From: an uncultured Pelagibacteraceae bacterium
GTDB lineage: Bacteria; Pseudomonadota; Alphaproteobacteria; Pelagibacterales; AG-422-B15
Assembly (NCBI GenBank): GCA_902523535.1
Contig: CABYZQ010000002.1
Location: forward strand, 62,001 to 126,000
Reading direction: 5' to 3'
DNA length: 64,000 bases
Position numbers and translations under genes: made by a program. Positions 32,189 to 44,484 of this stretch are shown piece after piece. Every line of letters begins with the position of its first letter. Position 1 is the stretch's first letter. The notes under the pieces are model-generated. The model did no database searches. It was not told the origin of the DNA and saw nothing but the letters and a program-made list of their open reading frames with translations.

Positions 32189-32894
32189 TTAATTTAATAT
32201 TTTTATTATTAGCGTTTATAATAATTTCAAAGTCTTTAGATATATCAATTAATATTCCTTCTAAAACTTTATCATTTGTCATAAATTTTACTGTCTTATT
32301 ATAATTCCAGCATTTACTTTTGTATTCATCTATTAAAAGAGCTTCTGAATTATTTATTAATTTTTCTAAATACTCATTAAGAATGATTTCCAGGGATTTA
32401 ATAAAATCTATGGTTTTCATATTCTTCTGCACTATAGCATTTAAGGATGTAGTGTTTTTTCCCTCTATAATTGGATGGTGTGCAACGTTGATTCCTATAC
32501 CAATAATTGAAAAGTTTTTACTTTGAGAGAGAGAGTTTTCAATTAGTACTCCTGCCAATTTAGCGTCATCATAGAGAATATCATTTGGCCATTTTATTTT
32601 TAAAGGTTTATTATCCGTAATCACTTTTGAAATACATTGATGCAAAGATAATGCAACAATACATGATAAAAATGGAAGTCTATCTAGGGAAAAATTAATA
32701 GGTAGAATTAAAGAAGCAAGCAGATTTCCCTCTTGAGATACCCATTTTTTATCACCTCGCCCTCTTCCTGCAGTTTGCTTACTTGCTATAATCCAAGTAG
32801 GAGAGAAAATTTTTTCTTTATCAATAAGTCTCTTACTTTCAAGATTTGTGCTGTCTATGACATCATAATGGATAATTGCTGATTTAGATAACAT
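32160..32894 (-). CDS. birA: Biotin--[acetyl-CoA-carboxylase] ligase
   Basis: 244 aa; TAGRGRGDKKWVS, LKIKWPNDILYDDAKLAGVLIE, GIGINV. Confidence 0.94.
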   Translation of the reverse strand: MLSKSAIIHYDVIDSTNLESKRLIDKEKIFSPTWIIASKQTAGRGRGDKKWVSQEGNLLASLILPINFSLDRLPFLSCIVALSLHQCISKVITDNKPLKIKWPNDILYDDAKLAGVLIENSLSQSKNFSIIGIGINVAHHPIIEGKNTTSLNAIVQKNMKTIDFIKSLEIILNEYLEKLINNSEALLIDEYKSKCWNYNKTVKFMTNDKVLEGILIDISKDFEIIINANNKNIKLNAGELSFDY

Positions 32895-32899
32895 GTCTA

Positions 32900-34309
32900 T
32901 TAATAAAAGGATTTTATAGCATATTCTGAAAGCTGTATAATTGGTGCAGGATATATGAAAAACAAAATGACTAAAAAAGAAGATGGATAAAACAGAACTT
33001 GAAGTGATCGGATATTCACTCCATCAAACTTTTCTTTTGGTTCATCAAAATACATTATCTTTACAATACGAAGATAATAGAAAGCGCTAATAACACTTGC
33101 AATGATGCCTATAACCGCAAGAAACACCATATTACTTTCTAAAGCTGCAACGAAAATATAAAATTTACCAAAAAAACCGGCTAAAGGAGGTATACCCGCT
33201 AATGAAAACATCATTAACGCAACTAAGATAGTAGTAAATGGATGATTTTTATACATGCCTGAAAGGTCAGATATATTTTCAAAGTATGCATCATTCCTCT
33301 TTAAACTAAGTATAACTGTGAATACAGATATATTCATGACCAAGTAAATCATAAGATAAATCAAAAGTGATCTTAATCCTTCACTAGAAACACAAGCAAC
33401 ACCGATTAACGCGTAACCTATATGGCCTATTGAGCTATATGCCATTAGTCTTTTAATATTTGTTTGGGCAATTGCTGCAAACGCAGCAAGCATCATAGAT
33501 GCAATTGAAATAAAAAATATTATTTGCTGCCAATCCAAATACAGCTCTCCAAAAGAATTAAATAAAAACCTTACCAATAAACCCATCGCAGCAATTTTTG
33601 GTGCGAGAGCAAAGAAAGCGGTTATAGGTGTCGGAGCGCCTTGATATACATCTGGAGTCCACATATGGAAAGGAACCGCAGAAACTTTAAACGCAAGACC
33701 TGCTAACACAAAAACTATGCCAATTAATAGGCCTAGACTCTCAGAGTTATAATTGACGGCGATCAAATTGAAATTTGCATTTCCTGAAAAACCATAAATG
33801 TAGGAAATTCCAAATAATAATAAACCCGATGAAAGAGCCCCTAATATAAAATACTTAATACCAGCCTCTGATGACAAAAGACTATTTCTATTAAGCGCGG
33901 CTAGCACATAAAGACTCAGTGATTGTAGTTCTAGACCAATAAACATAGCAAGCAAATCGTTTGCAGACACCATGACCATCATCCCCAGGGTTGAAAATAG
34001 AATTAGTATGGGAAATTCATATAAATTTATGTGCAAGTCTTCTCTGCTTGATACAAACATTACTAATGTAACAATCGACCCTATAAAGATCATGATTTTA
34101 AATAAAGACGAGAACTCATCAATGACGTAACTATTTAAATATATAGACTGATAAGGTTGATTAATAACAAGTGCTACTGCTATGAGTAATGATAGAATGG
34201 CAAGATTATTAATAAGTTTAATATTTTTTATAAATAATCCAAGAATGAGTAATATTAATGCAGAGCAAAAAATAAAGATTTCTGGTATTATGTGTAAAAT
34301 ATTCTCCAT
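32900..34309 (-). CDS. nuoN: NADH-quinone oxidoreductase subunit N
   Basis: 469 aa; polytopic, FKVSAVPFHMWTPDVYQGAPTPITAFFA. Confidence 0.97.
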   Translation of the reverse strand: MENILHIIPEIFIFCSALILLILGLFIKNIKLINNLAILSLLIAVALVINQPYQSIYLNSYVIDEFSSLFKIMIFIGSIVTLVMFVSSREDLHINLYEFPILILFSTLGMMVMVSANDLLAMFIGLELQSLSLYVLAALNRNSLLSSEAGIKYFILGALSSGLLLFGISYIYGFSGNANFNLIAVNYNSESLGLLIGIVFVLAGLAFKVSAVPFHMWTPDVYQGAPTPITAFFALAPKIAAMGLLVRFLFNSFGELYLDWQQIIFFISIASMMLAAFAAIAQTNIKRLMAYSSIGHIGYALIGVACVSSEGLRSLLIYLMIYLVMNISVFTVILSLKRNDAYFENISDLSGMYKNHPFTTILVALMMFSLAGIPPLAGFFGKFYIFVAALESNMVFLAVIGIIASVISAFYYLRIVKIMYFDEPKEKFDGVNIRSLQVLFYPSSFLVILFFIYPAPIIQLSEYAIKSFY

Positions 34310-34313
34310 TTAA

Positions 34314-35795
34314 TTAATTTAATTTACCGTTAACTTGACTCACAATTTTTTTTGCTGATGGCTCGATAATATCTATAACTGGTTTTGGATATATACCAAT
34401 AAATATTGTCAGAGTAATAAGTGGAACAAATATTATTATTTCTCTTCGGGTTAAATCTAACATCTCTGACAAATCATCTTTAATTAAGGCACCGAAAATC
34501 ATTCTACGATAGAGCCATAGAGAATATGTTGCCGCTAATACAACGCCGGTGGTAGCAAATACAGCAAAATAAGTATTTATACTAAATATTGAAAGTAATA
34601 CTAAAAATTCTCCAACGAAACCGCTTGTACCTGGTAACCCAAGACTAGCCAAAATGAAAATCATAAATGTAAATGCATACATTGGCATTTTACTTACCAA
34701 TCCACCATACCTGGAAATTTCCCTTGTGTGTAATCGATCATAAACCACGCCAACACATAAAAATAATGCTGCAGAAACAATACCGTGACTTATCATTTGA
34801 ATGACACTTCCTTCAATTCCTTGAACTGTAAATGTAAAAATTCCTAAAGTTACAAATCCCATATGTGCAACAGAGGAATACGCTATTAACTTTTTCATAT
34901 CTTCCTGAACTAATGCTATCAACGACGTAACGATTATAGCTACAATACTAAGTGCAAAGATGAGTGGAGCAAAAAGCTCTGAGGCTTCAGGGAAAAAGCC
35001 AATTGAGAAACGAATAAAACCATATCCTGCCATTTTTAATAAAACTCCTGCTAATATTACTGAGCCCGCTGTAGGAGCTTCAACGTGGGCATCTGGCAGC
35101 CAAGTATGGAATGGCCACATTGGGATTTTAACCATAAATGACGCAAAAAAGGCAAGCCACAACACAATCTGTTCATTGCGTGTAAAATTATAATCCAATA
35201 GGTATGATACATCTGTAGTACCGGCTGTAATAAATATGTATATTATAGCTAGTAACATAAAAACTGAACCAGCAAGTGTGTATAAGAAAAATTTGAATGT
35301 TGAGTAAACTCTTCTTTCTCCTCCCCAAATGCCAATAATAAGAAACATGGGTATCAAACCACCCTCAAAGAATAAATAGAATAAAACAAGATCAAGGGAA
35401 CAAAAGACGCCTATCATGAAAGTTTCAAGAGCTAAAAACGCAATTAAATATTCTTTTACAGAAAATTTAATACTGTCATAACTAGCTAAGATGCAAATTG
35501 GAACAAGCATTGTTGTGAGAACAATGAATAGGATTGAAATTCCATCAACGCCTAAATGGTAAGATATTCCATATTCAATCCAAAAATATCGTTCTTCAAA
35601 CTGAAAGTCTGCATCTTGCTGATTAAATGAAAATAGTAAGTATAAAGAAATTAAAAAATTTAAAAAAGATATCCATAAGGCTGTATGTTTTAGATTATTT
35701 GAACTTTGATCATTATTATTTCTGATCAAAGTCATGAAAAATATCCCAACTATTGGAAGTAAAATTAAAATACTTAAGATTGGCAATTCATTCAT
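34314..35795 (-). CDS. nuoM: NADH-quinone oxidoreductase subunit M
   Basis: 493 aa; FEGGLIPMFLIIGIWGG, VKIPMWPFHTWLPDAHVEAPTAGSVILAG. Confidence 0.97.
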   Translation of the reverse strand: MNELPILSILILLPIVGIFFMTLIRNNNDQSSNNLKHTALWISFLNFLISLYLLFSFNQQDADFQFEERYFWIEYGISYHLGVDGISILFIVLTTMLVPICILASYDSIKFSVKEYLIAFLALETFMIGVFCSLDLVLFYLFFEGGLIPMFLIIGIWGGERRVYSTFKFFLYTLAGSVFMLLAIIYIFITAGTTDVSYLLDYNFTRNEQIVLWLAFFASFMVKIPMWPFHTWLPDAHVEAPTAGSVILAGVLLKMAGYGFIRFSIGFFPEASELFAPLIFALSIVAIIVTSLIALVQEDMKKLIAYSSVAHMGFVTLGIFTFTVQGIEGSVIQMISHGIVSAALFLCVGVVYDRLHTREISRYGGLVSKMPMYAFTFMIFILASLGLPGTSGFVGEFLVLLSIFSINTYFAVFATTGVVLAATYSLWLYRRMIFGALIKDDLSEMLDLTRREIIIFVPLITLTIFIGIYPKPVIDIIEPSAKKIVSQVNGKLN

Positions 35796-35798
35796 TAA

Positions 35799-37721
35799 TT
35801 AAAACCTAAAAATTATAAGTGTTATAATCAAAGATAAGCCAATCAGAATTGCAAATGCATAATGATAAATAAATCCAGATTGAATTTGCTTAGTTCTTGA
35901 TGAGATACGGCTGACTAAAGAAGCGAGGCCATTTGGTCCAAAGCCATCAATAATATAACCGTCAATTAGTTTCCAAAACAATTTGCCAATTCCTATTGCT
36001 GGCTTAACAAGAACCATGTTGTAAAGTTCATCAAAATACCATTTGTTCAGCAAAAAATTGTATAAAGGCTTATTTAATTCAGCGATATTTTTAGCAATAT
36101 TTGACTTTCGTAGATACATCATCCAAGCAATGAAAAATCCAACGAACCCTAAAATTGCTGGAAGGTAATAAATTAATAATGGGATATTATGATGATCTTC
36201 ATGATGTAGAACAATAGATCCATTCCAGAATTCGTCACTGTTGTAACCTATAAAGTAACTTTTAAATATATATCCAAAAAAGAGAGCTCCAATAGCTAAA
36301 ATCATTAGAGGTATAAGCATGATCGATGATGACTCATGAACTTTTCTATAATCCTCTTCAGCCATTCTAGTTTTTCCATTGAAAACAAGGAACATTAAAC
36401 GCCATGAATAAAACGAAGTCATTACAACTCCAATAGTAAGTAGAATGTAAGCATAATCAGCAAAATTTGAATTTGATAGATATGCTGTTTCAATAATAGC
36501 GTCTTTTGAATAATAGCCAGATGTGAATGGAAAGCCCATTAATGATATGGTTCCAATAATCATCATGACTTGAGTGATTGGTATAAAATTACTTATCCCT
36601 CCCATTTTTCTAATGTCCTGCTCTTCATGTACGGCATGAATAACTGAGCCTGCTCCAAGGAAAAGAAGTGCCTTAAAAAATGCATGAGTGAACAAATGGA
36701 ACATTGCTACCCCGTAAGCGCCTAAACCTGCAGCAACAAACATGTAACCGAGCTGACTGCATGTTGAATAAGCTATTACTCTTTTAATATCGTTTTGAAC
36801 AAGGCCAATGGTTGCTGCAAAAAATGCAGTACTTGCGCCAATCACTACGACAAAATCCATCGCAATTGGCGCTAAATCAAAAAGCGGTGAACATCTTACT
36901 ACTAGAAAAACCCCAGCAGTAACCATAGTTGCCGCATGAATTAATGCTGAAACAGGTGTAGGGCCTTCCATCGCATCAGGCAGCCACGTGTGTAAAAAAA
37001 GTTGGGCTGATTTTCCCATTGCACCTATAAATAAAAAGATACAAATTAGTGTTAACGCATGGATCTCGTATCCAATAAAAGCAAATTGAGTATCTGAAAA
37101 TTTGGCCGCACTGTTGAAAACATTTTCATACTCAATACTTCCAAAGACAATAAAAATTGTAAAAATTCCAAGTGCCAATCCAAAGTCACCAACGCGGTTG
37201 ACTATGAAGGCTTTTATGGCAGCTGCGTTTGCTGTGGGTTTCTTGTACCAAAAGCCAATTAATAAATATGAAGCTAAACCAACTCCTTCCCACCCAAAAA
37301 ATAATTGCAAAAAATTATCTGCTGTAACGAGCATGATCATAGCAAATGTAAACAATGACAAATAACCCATAAATCTAGGCTTACTATCATCATGTGACAT
37401 GTATCCAATTGAATAAACATGCACCAAAGCAGAAACACTTGTGATAACTACTAACATTACACTGGTTACAGAGTCTAAATAAATAGACCAATCAGCAGAA
37501 AAAGAGCCTGATTCAATCCATGTAAATAACTTTAAAGAAACAACACTGGGGCTACCTATATTGACAATGAAAATATAAAAAGAAAAGAACGCCGCTAAAA
37601 CGATAAAAGTACACGTAATAACTTCAGCTAAACGATCTATAAAAGCATTTCTTTTAAAAAAAGATAATGTGCACGCAATGAGAAACCCCAATAAGGGTAA
37701 AATTACAATGCTGTGAATCAT
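35799..37721 (-). CDS. nuoL: NADH-quinone oxidoreductase subunit L
   Basis: 640 aa; GWEGVGLASYLLIGFWY, KSAQLFLHTWLPDAMEGPTPVSALIHAATMVTAGV. Confidence 0.97.
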   Translation of the reverse strand: MIHSIVILPLLGFLIACTLSFFKRNAFIDRLAEVITCTFIVLAAFFSFYIFIVNIGSPSVVSLKLFTWIESGSFSADWSIYLDSVTSVMLVVITSVSALVHVYSIGYMSHDDSKPRFMGYLSLFTFAMIMLVTADNFLQLFFGWEGVGLASYLLIGFWYKKPTANAAAIKAFIVNRVGDFGLALGIFTIFIVFGSIEYENVFNSAAKFSDTQFAFIGYEIHALTLICIFLFIGAMGKSAQLFLHTWLPDAMEGPTPVSALIHAATMVTAGVFLVVRCSPLFDLAPIAMDFVVVIGASTAFFAATIGLVQNDIKRVIAYSTCSQLGYMFVAAGLGAYGVAMFHLFTHAFFKALLFLGAGSVIHAVHEEQDIRKMGGISNFIPITQVMMIIGTISLMGFPFTSGYYSKDAIIETAYLSNSNFADYAYILLTIGVVMTSFYSWRLMFLVFNGKTRMAEEDYRKVHESSSIMLIPLMILAIGALFFGYIFKSYFIGYNSDEFWNGSIVLHHEDHHNIPLLIYYLPAILGFVGFFIAWMMYLRKSNIAKNIAELNKPLYNFLLNKWYFDELYNMVLVKPAIGIGKLFWKLIDGYIIDGFGPNGLASLVSRISSRTKQIQSGFIYHYAFAILIGLSLIITLIIFRF

Positions 37722-37725
37722 AATA

Positions 37726-38031
37726 TTATCCTTTTAAGGTATTTATTTTCTCAATTTCAATGCTACCGGCATTCCGGTTATAGATTACCAAAATTGCCAA
37801 TCCAATTGCGGCTTCTGCAGCAGCAACCGTTAATACAAACAATGAGAATATCTGGCCTGTTAGATCGTTTAAAAAATAAGAAAATGAAACTAAATTAATA
37901 TTAACTGCCAATAAAATAATCTCAATTGACATTAGAATAATAATTACATTTTTTCGATTCAAGAATATGCCAATAACACCTATTGAGAAAAGTAAAGCTG
38001 ATAAAATTAGAAATTGATTGAGTTCAATCAT
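37726..38031 (-). CDS. nuoK: NADH-quinone oxidoreductase subunit K
   Basis: 101 aa; three [25 protein letters not shown]. Confidence 0.96.
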   Translation of the reverse strand: MIELNQFLILSALLFSIGVIGIFLNRKNVIIILMSIEIILLAVNINLVSFSYFLNDLTGQIFSLFVLTVAAAEAAIGLAILVIYNRNAGSIEIEKINTLKG

Positions 38032-38645
38032 TATATATCAACACCCTCACCTGATTTTACATCTACAAGTTCAATTTTTCCTTCTCTATCAACTTGCTCT
38101 GATACAATTTGACGTTTAACGCCTTCTCTATCTCTTAAGGTCAACACAATTGATCCGACCATGGCAACTAGTAAAATTACTCCTGATAACTGAAAATATA
38201 AAACATAATTAGTGTAAAGAATTGATCCTATAGCTTCAGTATTAGATTGGCCTGAGAAATTATCCAATGGGTTAGATAGTATTTGAATATTGGATAAATC
38301 TAAACGCGTGTTGATTAATACAATAACAAGTTCAGCAATAAATACTAATCCAATTAAGAGACCTATTGGCATGTATTGCAGAATATTATCTTTTCCAAGA
38401 GATGTTTTAAAATCAAGCATCATAACGACAAATAAAAATAAGACAGCTACAGCGCCAACATAAACAATGATTAATATCATGGCTAAAAATTCTGCATGAA
38501 GAATAACAAATATTCCAGCAGCATTAAGAAAAGCTAAAATTAAAAATAAAACAGAATGAACAGGATTTTTTGTTGAAATCACCATTAAAGATGAGAGCAG
38601 GAGAATTGCGGAAAAAAGATAAAAGGTAAGTAGTGAGATTGACAT
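38031..38645 (-). CDS. nuoJ: NADH-quinone oxidoreductase subunit J
   Basis: 204 aa; polytopic, [40 protein letters not shown]. Confidence 0.96.
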   Translation of the reverse strand: MSISLLTFYLFSAILLLSSLMVISTKNPVHSVLFLILAFLNAAGIFVILHAEFLAMILIIVYVGAVAVLFLFVVMMLDFKTSLGKDNILQYMPIGLLIGLVFIAELVIVLINTRLDLSNIQILSNPLDNFSGQSNTEAIGSILYTNYVLYFQLSGVILLVAMVGSIVLTLRDREGVKRQIVSEQVDREGKIELVDVKSGEGVDI

Positions 38646-38650
38646 GAAAT

Positions 38651-39136
38651 TTACCTGTATTTAGCGTCAGCTTCTAAATTTTCAGCGATTACTGTTTCCC
38701 ACCTATCACCATTCTCTAAAAGTTTATCTTTAGTATAGTAAAGTTCTTTTCTAGTTTCTGTCGTGAATTCAAAATTTGGCCCCTGAACTATTGCATCAAC
38801 AGGACACGACTCCTCACATAAACCACAATAGATACATTTAACCATATCAATATCATATCTTGTGGTTCTTCTTGTTCCATCATCTCTTGGCTCAGTTTCA
38901 ATTGTAATTGCCTGAGCTGGACATACTGCCTCACATAGCTTACATCCAATGCATCTTTCTTCTCCGCTTGGATAACGCCTAAGAGCATGTTCACCTCTAA
39001 AGCGTGGACTAAGTTTTCCTTTTTCAAAGGGATAGTTAATCGTTGCTTTCTTCTTAAAAAAATATTTCTGAGCTAGTAAGTAAGCTTTAATGAAATCAAT
39101 TAATAGAAATGATTTTATAAAATTTAAAAATCTCAT
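38651..39136 (-). CDS. nuoI: NADH-quinone oxidoreductase subunit I
   Basis: 161 aa; two 4Fe-4S motifs [12 protein letters not shown] and [12 protein letters not shown]. Confidence 0.97.
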   Translation of the reverse strand: MRFLNFIKSFLLIDFIKAYLLAQKYFFKKKATINYPFEKGKLSPRFRGEHALRRYPSGEERCIGCKLCEAVCPAQAITIETEPRDDGTRRTTRYDIDMVKCIYCGLCEESCPVDAIVQGPNFEFTTETRKELYYTKDKLLENGDRWETVIAENLEADAKYR

Positions 39137-40146
39137 GACATACCTGGAGCAAGTTTAAAAAAGAATAATATTGACGATGTGAGTACTACAGCAAGTAATG
39201 ATAAAGGAAGGAATACTTTCCAACCTAATCGCATTAGCTGATCATATCGATATCGAGGAACAAACGCTTTAACCATAGCAAACATATAAAAAACTAGTGT
39301 TACTTTGAGAATGAACCACACAAATCCAGGTATAGCATTTAATGGATATACATCAATGGGAGGCAACCATCCACCTAAGAAGAGAATAGTTGTCATGGCA
39401 CACATTAATAAAATATTTATATATTCACCAAATAAAAATAGAACAAAAGGCATTCCCGAATATTCAGTTTGATAACCTGCAACCAGCTCTGACTCAGCTT
39501 CAGGCAAATCAAATGGAGGCCTATTCGTTTCAGCTAGCGCAGAAATGAAAAAGACTACAAACATCGGAAATAGTGGTATGAAAAACCAAATATTTTTTTG
39601 AGCAAGTACGATTTCACTCAAGTTTAATGAGCCTACGCACATTAAAACTGTTACGATCACAAAACCTATTGATACTTCATAAGATACCATTTGGGCAGCG
39701 GATCTTAATGCGCCAAAAAAAGGGTATTTGCTGTTTGAGGCCCAACCGGCCATCAGTATTCCATAAACTCCAAGAGAACTAATTGCAAAAATATATAATA
39801 TGCCAACATTTATATTTGCTAATACAACCCCTGCTTGAACAGGGATTACAGCCCACGCAGCAATGGATAAAGCCAGGGTAATAATTGGAGCAATTAAAAA
39901 AACAGTTTTGTCGGCACTGTCAGGAAGAATAATTTCTTTAAATATAAATTTTAATCCATCTGCAGGCACTTGAAATAATCCAAATGGTCCAACTACATTA
40001 GGTCCTCTTCTTTTTTGAACAGCGGCCCATATTTTTCTATCAGCATATAAGGCTAAAACGACGCCAACAAGAAGTGGTACAAAGATTAAAATACAATAAA
40101 ATATTATTGTTATTAATTCAAAAAAATTTGACTGTAACACATTCAT
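39133..40146 (-). CDS. nuoH: NADH-quinone oxidoreductase subunit H
   Basis: 337 aa; [49 protein letters not shown]. Confidence 0.97.
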   Translation of the reverse strand: MNVLQSNFFELITIIFYCILIFVPLLVGVVLALYADRKIWAAVQKRRGPNVVGPFGLFQVPADGLKFIFKEIILPDSADKTVFLIAPIITLALSIAAWAVIPVQAGVVLANINVGILYIFAISSLGVYGILMAGWASNSKYPFFGALRSAAQMVSYEVSIGFVIVTVLMCVGSLNLSEIVLAQKNIWFFIPLFPMFVVFFISALAETNRPPFDLPEAESELVAGYQTEYSGMPFVLFLFGEYINILLMCAMTTILFLGGWLPPIDVYPLNAIPGFVWFILKVTLVFYMFAMVKAFVPRYRYDQLMRLGWKVFLPLSLLAVVLTSSILFFFKLAPGMS

Positions 40147-40148
40147 AT

Positions 40149-42659
40149 TTATGAAGCTTTCTTTTTAATTGAGCTTCTCATTTCTTTTCTTGCCCTACTG
40201 CATTCTGCCATCGTGCTTGAGTGACGTGAAATGGTATCTGTAACGTAAAAGTCATTTATACTTGGAATTAATTTTTTATTTTCAAAATAAATTTCTTTTG
40301 GCTTTGCGTAATAAGCCTCTTGGTTATCGTTTATGACCACAATTCCTTCAGGAGTAAAATTGGCATCATCTGCTAAACCAATCAGGTTGTTTTTATTTCT
40401 CTTTGTGTAGGCCCATTTCTTTTGGTTGTACGATAAATCATCCCAAACCTTACCTAAACTTTTTGCATATTGTTCTTCGTATGGCAAAACTACGTTATTT
40501 TTCTTTTTAATGTCATTAACTACCTTGAACCCATAATGTTCAGTAAATTCTGACCAAGTTTCTGGATAATTATATTTTCTTAAATACTCTCTTTGACGAT
40601 CACTGAGATCTTTCCATGGTAAATTATATATTTTATGAGCAGAGTTATTTTCAAAATCTTTAATATTCTCATTAAAAGTGTCTGATTTTTTTTCTTTTGC
40701 AGTTCTTGTATCTTTAGGCGTAATTTCAATTTCATCTTTTGATTTATTTTCTAAAAGTTTTATGTATTCACATGTTTGATCATTAAAATTTTCATTAAGA
40801 TGGGGATAATCAACAAAAATTGCAGATCTTACATCTCCTTGATCAATGAAAGGCCAGTCTAAAGACATAAGTTTGCTAATTTGGTTAATTATCTTCCAGT
40901 CCTCCTTGGCATCTCCAGGGGGGTAACTGGCTTTATTGGCGAATTGAGTTCTTCCTTCTGTATTGATGTAGATGCCATCTTTTTCCGTATATGCAGCAGA
41001 AGGCAAGATGATATCAGCTGCATTTGCACCTTTGTCACCATGGGTACCCATGTAAATAATCTTACTATTTTCAAAATGTTGGTAATTTATTTCGTCTGCA
41101 CCAAATGACATTACCAGACTAACTTTGTTGTTGTGCGCATCATCTATAATGTCGTCTAAATTTTTGTTTTTCTGGTAACAACCAACTTCTAATGATCCTG
41201 CTCTAGAGGCACTTAATTGTAGAACGTTAAACCCGTTCCATTCGTCGTTTGCCATATTAAATTTTTCAATGAAGGATTCGAGTAGAGAATAAATTTGAAT
41301 TGAATCATCCCTATTTAACAAAGATTGTCCTACTATAAGCATTGGTTTTTTTGCTTCCAAAAGCTTTTTGGAGAATTCATTTTTATCGTACAAAATATCA
41401 GTTAAAATATTTACATCATTTCCTAGGTGTTCATATTTGTATGTTAAGTCAAAATTTTCTCCAATGAGTGCTACAGGCAAATCTCTTGATATTACTTGTT
41501 TTCTAATTCGTGCATTTATAATTGGAGCCTCTTCTCTTACATTGCTACCAACTACTAATAGGCAGTCAGTTTCATCTAAACCATTAATCTTTGAGTTGAA
41601 TAAGAATTGTGACCTATGGTTGAAGGGAATCTTGCAGCCGTCTTGCCGACATTCAACTGACTTTATGTTTAATGTGTCAGCTAATTTTTTTGTTAAATAT
41701 GCAGTTTCTAAATCAATAAAGTCACCTAATAAAAAAACAATTTCTTCAGAATTATTTGATTTTAAAAATTCTGTAACTTTTGAAAGTGACTCATTCCAAT
41801 CACTTTCTACAAACTTTCCATTATTTTTAATTAAAGGTGTGTCAATACGTTGTGTTAATAGTCCATCGCAAGCATAGCGAGTCTTATCAGAGATCCATTC
41901 TTCATTAATATCTTCATTTAACACTGGTAGAATCCTTTTAACTTTCCACCCATACGTATCTACTCTTATATTTGAACCTACAGCATCCATTACATCAATG
42001 GACTCTGTTTTCTTTAGCTCCCATGGTCTTGCTTCAAATTGATAAGGTTTAGAAGTTAACGCTCCTACGGGACAGAGGTCCACAATGTTTGCAGATAATT
42101 CAGAATCGAGTGTTTGTTCGAGGTAAGTCGTTATCTCCATATTCTCGCCCCTATTAAGCGCACCCAATTGATTAACACCGGCAACCTCATCCCCAAATCG
42201 AATACATCTCGTACAATGTATACAACGGGTCATGTATGTTTTAATAAGAGGACCCATGTGCTTTTCATCTACTGATCTTTTATTTTCATTAAATCTTGAG
42301 TTTTCAGGTCCAAATGCAACTGTCTGATCTTGTAAGTCACATTCACCTCCCTGATCACAAACTGGACAGTCAAGTGGGTGGTTTATGAGAAGAAACTCCA
42401 TAACTCCTTCTCGAGCTTTTTTAACTGTTTGGGTATTTGTATGGATAGACATGCCTTCATTTATTGGCATTGCGCAGGATGCAACCGGTTTTGGGGCACC
42501 TTCAACGTCTACAAGACACATCCGACAATTACCAGCTATAGACAATCGATCATGATAACAAAATCTAGGTATTTCAAGGCCAGCTTCCTCACAGGCCTGA
42601 AGGATTGTTACTCCCTCTTGAACATCATTTTCTATACCATTTATTTTGACCTTAACCAT
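40149..42659 (-). CDS. nuoG: NADH-quinone oxidoreductase subunit G, with unusual C-terminal insertion
   Basis: 836 aa; [36 protein letters not shown], terminal [20 protein letters not shown]; ~140 aa extra segment just before this terminal motif. Confidence 0.96.
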   Translation of the reverse strand: MVKVKINGIENDVQEGVTILQACEEAGLEIPRFCYHDRLSIAGNCRMCLVDVEGAPKPVASCAMPINEGMSIHTNTQTVKKAREGVMEFLLINHPLDCPVCDQGGECDLQDQTVAFGPENSRFNENKRSVDEKHMGPLIKTYMTRCIHCTRCIRFGDEVAGVNQLGALNRGENMEITTYLEQTLDSELSANIVDLCPVGALTSKPYQFEARPWELKKTESIDVMDAVGSNIRVDTYGWKVKRILPVLNEDINEEWISDKTRYACDGLLTQRIDTPLIKNNGKFVESDWNESLSKVTEFLKSNNSEEIVFLLGDFIDLETAYLTKKLADTLNIKSVECRQDGCKIPFNHRSQFLFNSKINGLDETDCLLVVGSNVREEAPIINARIRKQVISRDLPVALIGENFDLTYKYEHLGNDVNILTDILYDKNEFSKKLLEAKKPMLIVGQSLLNRDDSIQIYSLLESFIEKFNMANDEWNGFNVLQLSASRAGSLEVGCYQKNKNLDDIIDDAHNNKVSLVMSFGADEINYQHFENSKIIYMGTHGDKGANAADIILPSAAYTEKDGIYINTEGRTQFANKASYPPGDAKEDWKIINQISKLMSLDWPFIDQGDVRSAIFVDYPHLNENFNDQTCEYIKLLENKSKDEIEITPKDTRTAKEKKSDTFNENIKDFENNSAHKIYNLPWKDLSDRQREYLRKYNYPETWSEFTEHYGFKVVNDIKKKNNVVLPYEEQYAKSLGKVWDDLSYNQKKWAYTKRNKNNLIGLADDANFTPEGIVVINDNQEAYYAKPKEIYFENKKLIPSINDFYVTDTISRHSSTMAECSRARKEMRSSIKKKAS

Positions 42660-43927
42660 TACGCAGCTCGGATTTTAGTTAAACTTTCTTCTATTTCTTC
42701 TCTAAAGTGCCTGAACAAACCTTGAATAGGCCATGCCGCTGCATCACCAAGAGCACAAATCGTGTGTCCTTCAATTTGTTTGGTAACATCAAGTAATTTG
42801 TCGATATCAGTAGAAGTTGCATTTCCTTCTCCAATTTTTTCCATCATTCTCCACAACCACCCAGTGCCTTCACGACATGGAGTACATTGACCGCAACTTT
42901 CATGTTTATAAAAGTGAGATAATTTTGATATGGCCTTTACCAGATCAGTACTTTTATCCATAACAATAACAGCTGCAGTTCCTAACCCACTTTTAACTTC
43001 TGTAAGAGAGTCAAAGTCCATTAAAACACTATCACATATATTTTTTGGTATTAGCGGAACTGAAGATCCTCCAGGTATGATGGCTTTTAAATTATCCCAT
43101 CCCCCAATAACTCCTCCTGCATGTTTTTCTATCAATTCACGAAGAGGTATCCCCATTTCTTCTTCAATATTACATGGGTTATTGACGTGTCCTGAAATAC
43201 AGAAAACCTTTGACCCTGTATTCTTCTTCCTACCAAGTGAAGAGAACCATTCTCCTCCTCTTCTCAAAATTGTTGGGACTACTGCAATTGTCTCAACATT
43301 ATTGACAGTTGTTGGGGCTCCATACAGGCCCTTATTTGCAGGAAAAGGTGGCTTAAGTCGGGGAAATCCCTTTTTACCCTCAAGACTCTCAAGAAGCGCC
43401 GTCTCCTCTCCACATATATAGGCCCCTGCTCCTCGGTGAAGATATATGTCAAAATCCCAACCAGAATTAGCAGCATTCTTCCCAACTAAACCTGCTTCAT
43501 AAGCCTCATCAATTGCATTCTGAAGAACAACAGCTTCATTAAAATATTCACCTCTTATATAAATATAACAAGTATGTGCGTTCATGGCGAAAGAAGCCAG
43601 CAGACATCCCTCGATAAGCTTATGAGGTTCATTTCTTATCATGTCACGATCTTTACAAGTCCCTGGTTCAGACTCATCAGCATTAACAACAAGATAGTTA
43701 TTTAGAGCAGGGTCTTTAGGCATGAAAGACCATTTCAATCCCGTCGGAAAACCAGCGCCGCCGCGCCCTCTTAACTCAGATTTTTTCATTTCATCAATGA
43801 TCCAATCGCGTCCTTTTTTGATAAGTGATTTTGTATTATTCCAGTCGCCTCTTTTTTGAGCTCTCTTTAAACAATACGTTTCATCTCCAAAAAGATTTGT
43901 AAATATTTTATCCTTTTCTTTTAGCAT
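42659..43927 (-). CDS. nuoF: NADH-quinone oxidoreductase subunit F
   Basis: 422 aa; [47 protein letters not shown]. Confidence 0.97.
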   Translation of the reverse strand: MLKEKDKIFTNLFGDETYCLKRAQKRGDWNNTKSLIKKGRDWIIDEMKKSELRGRGGAGFPTGLKWSFMPKDPALNNYLVVNADESEPGTCKDRDMIRNEPHKLIEGCLLASFAMNAHTCYIYIRGEYFNEAVVLQNAIDEAYEAGLVGKNAANSGWDFDIYLHRGAGAYICGEETALLESLEGKKGFPRLKPPFPANKGLYGAPTTVNNVETIAVVPTILRRGGEWFSSLGRKKNTGSKVFCISGHVNNPCNIEEEMGIPLRELIEKHAGGVIGGWDNLKAIIPGGSSVPLIPKNICDSVLMDFDSLTEVKSGLGTAAVIVMDKSTDLVKAISKLSHFYKHESCGQCTPCREGTGWLWRMMEKIGEGNATSTDIDKLLDVTKQIEGHTICALGDAAAWPIQGLFRHFREEIEESLTKIRAA

Positions 43928-44484
43928 TATGAAACCGCCTTTGAACTAGTTCGACCATTTTGTGATCCAACTTTAATTTCTATGCCATCCTTCAATGACT
44001 GAAGTATATTTTTTGTTGTGTCGTATGTTAGATCTTCATAATAATCATCATTAATTTGAACTAAAGGAGCGTTGACACACGCACCCAAACACTCAACCTG
44101 CATCCAAGAAAAAAGGCCATCTTTTGATAAAGTATTTTGATCAGGTGAGATCATTTCTTTACATGCTTTAGCAACTTGGTCTGATCCTCTGAGCCAACAT
44201 GGTGTTGTTCCACATACTTGAACTAAATATTTGCCGTTGTACTTTGTGTAATACATTGAGTAAAAAGTAACAACTTCCCAGGCCTTGATAAAGGGTATTT
44301 CTATGAAGTTGGCCACATACTCTACGACATCTCTGCTCAACCAATTATCATTTTGTCTTTGGGCTAAATCTAATAATGGCATTATTGCACTTTGTTTTCT
44401 ATCTGTGGGATATTTAGCAAGTATCTTTTCAGCTTCCCGTTCATTTGTTTTGTTGAAAGAAAAATTGTCATTAAGATTGCTCAT
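43927..44484 (-). CDS. nuoE: NADH-quinone oxidoreductase subunit E
   Basis: 185 aa; thioredoxin-like 2Fe-2[22 protein letters not shown]. Confidence 0.96.
   Translation of the reverse strand: MSNLNDNFSFNKTNEREAEKILAKYPTDRKQSAIMPLLDLAQRQNDNWLSRDVVEYVANFIEIPFIKAWEVVTFYSMYYTKYNGKYLVQVCGTTPCWLRGSDQVAKACKEMISPDQNTLSKDGLFSWMQVECLGACVNAPLVQINDDYYEDLTYDTTKNILQSLKDGIEIKVGSQNGRTSSKAVS

Noticed and set aside
41368-41877. 169-aa plus-strand ORF antisense to nuoG
   Set aside because: Shadow ORF of a conserved gene; no motif.
42930-43421. 163-aa plus-strand ORF antisense to nuoF
   Set aside because: Fully antisense to a conserved nuoF frame; its proline/serine-rich composition is typical of antisense translation.
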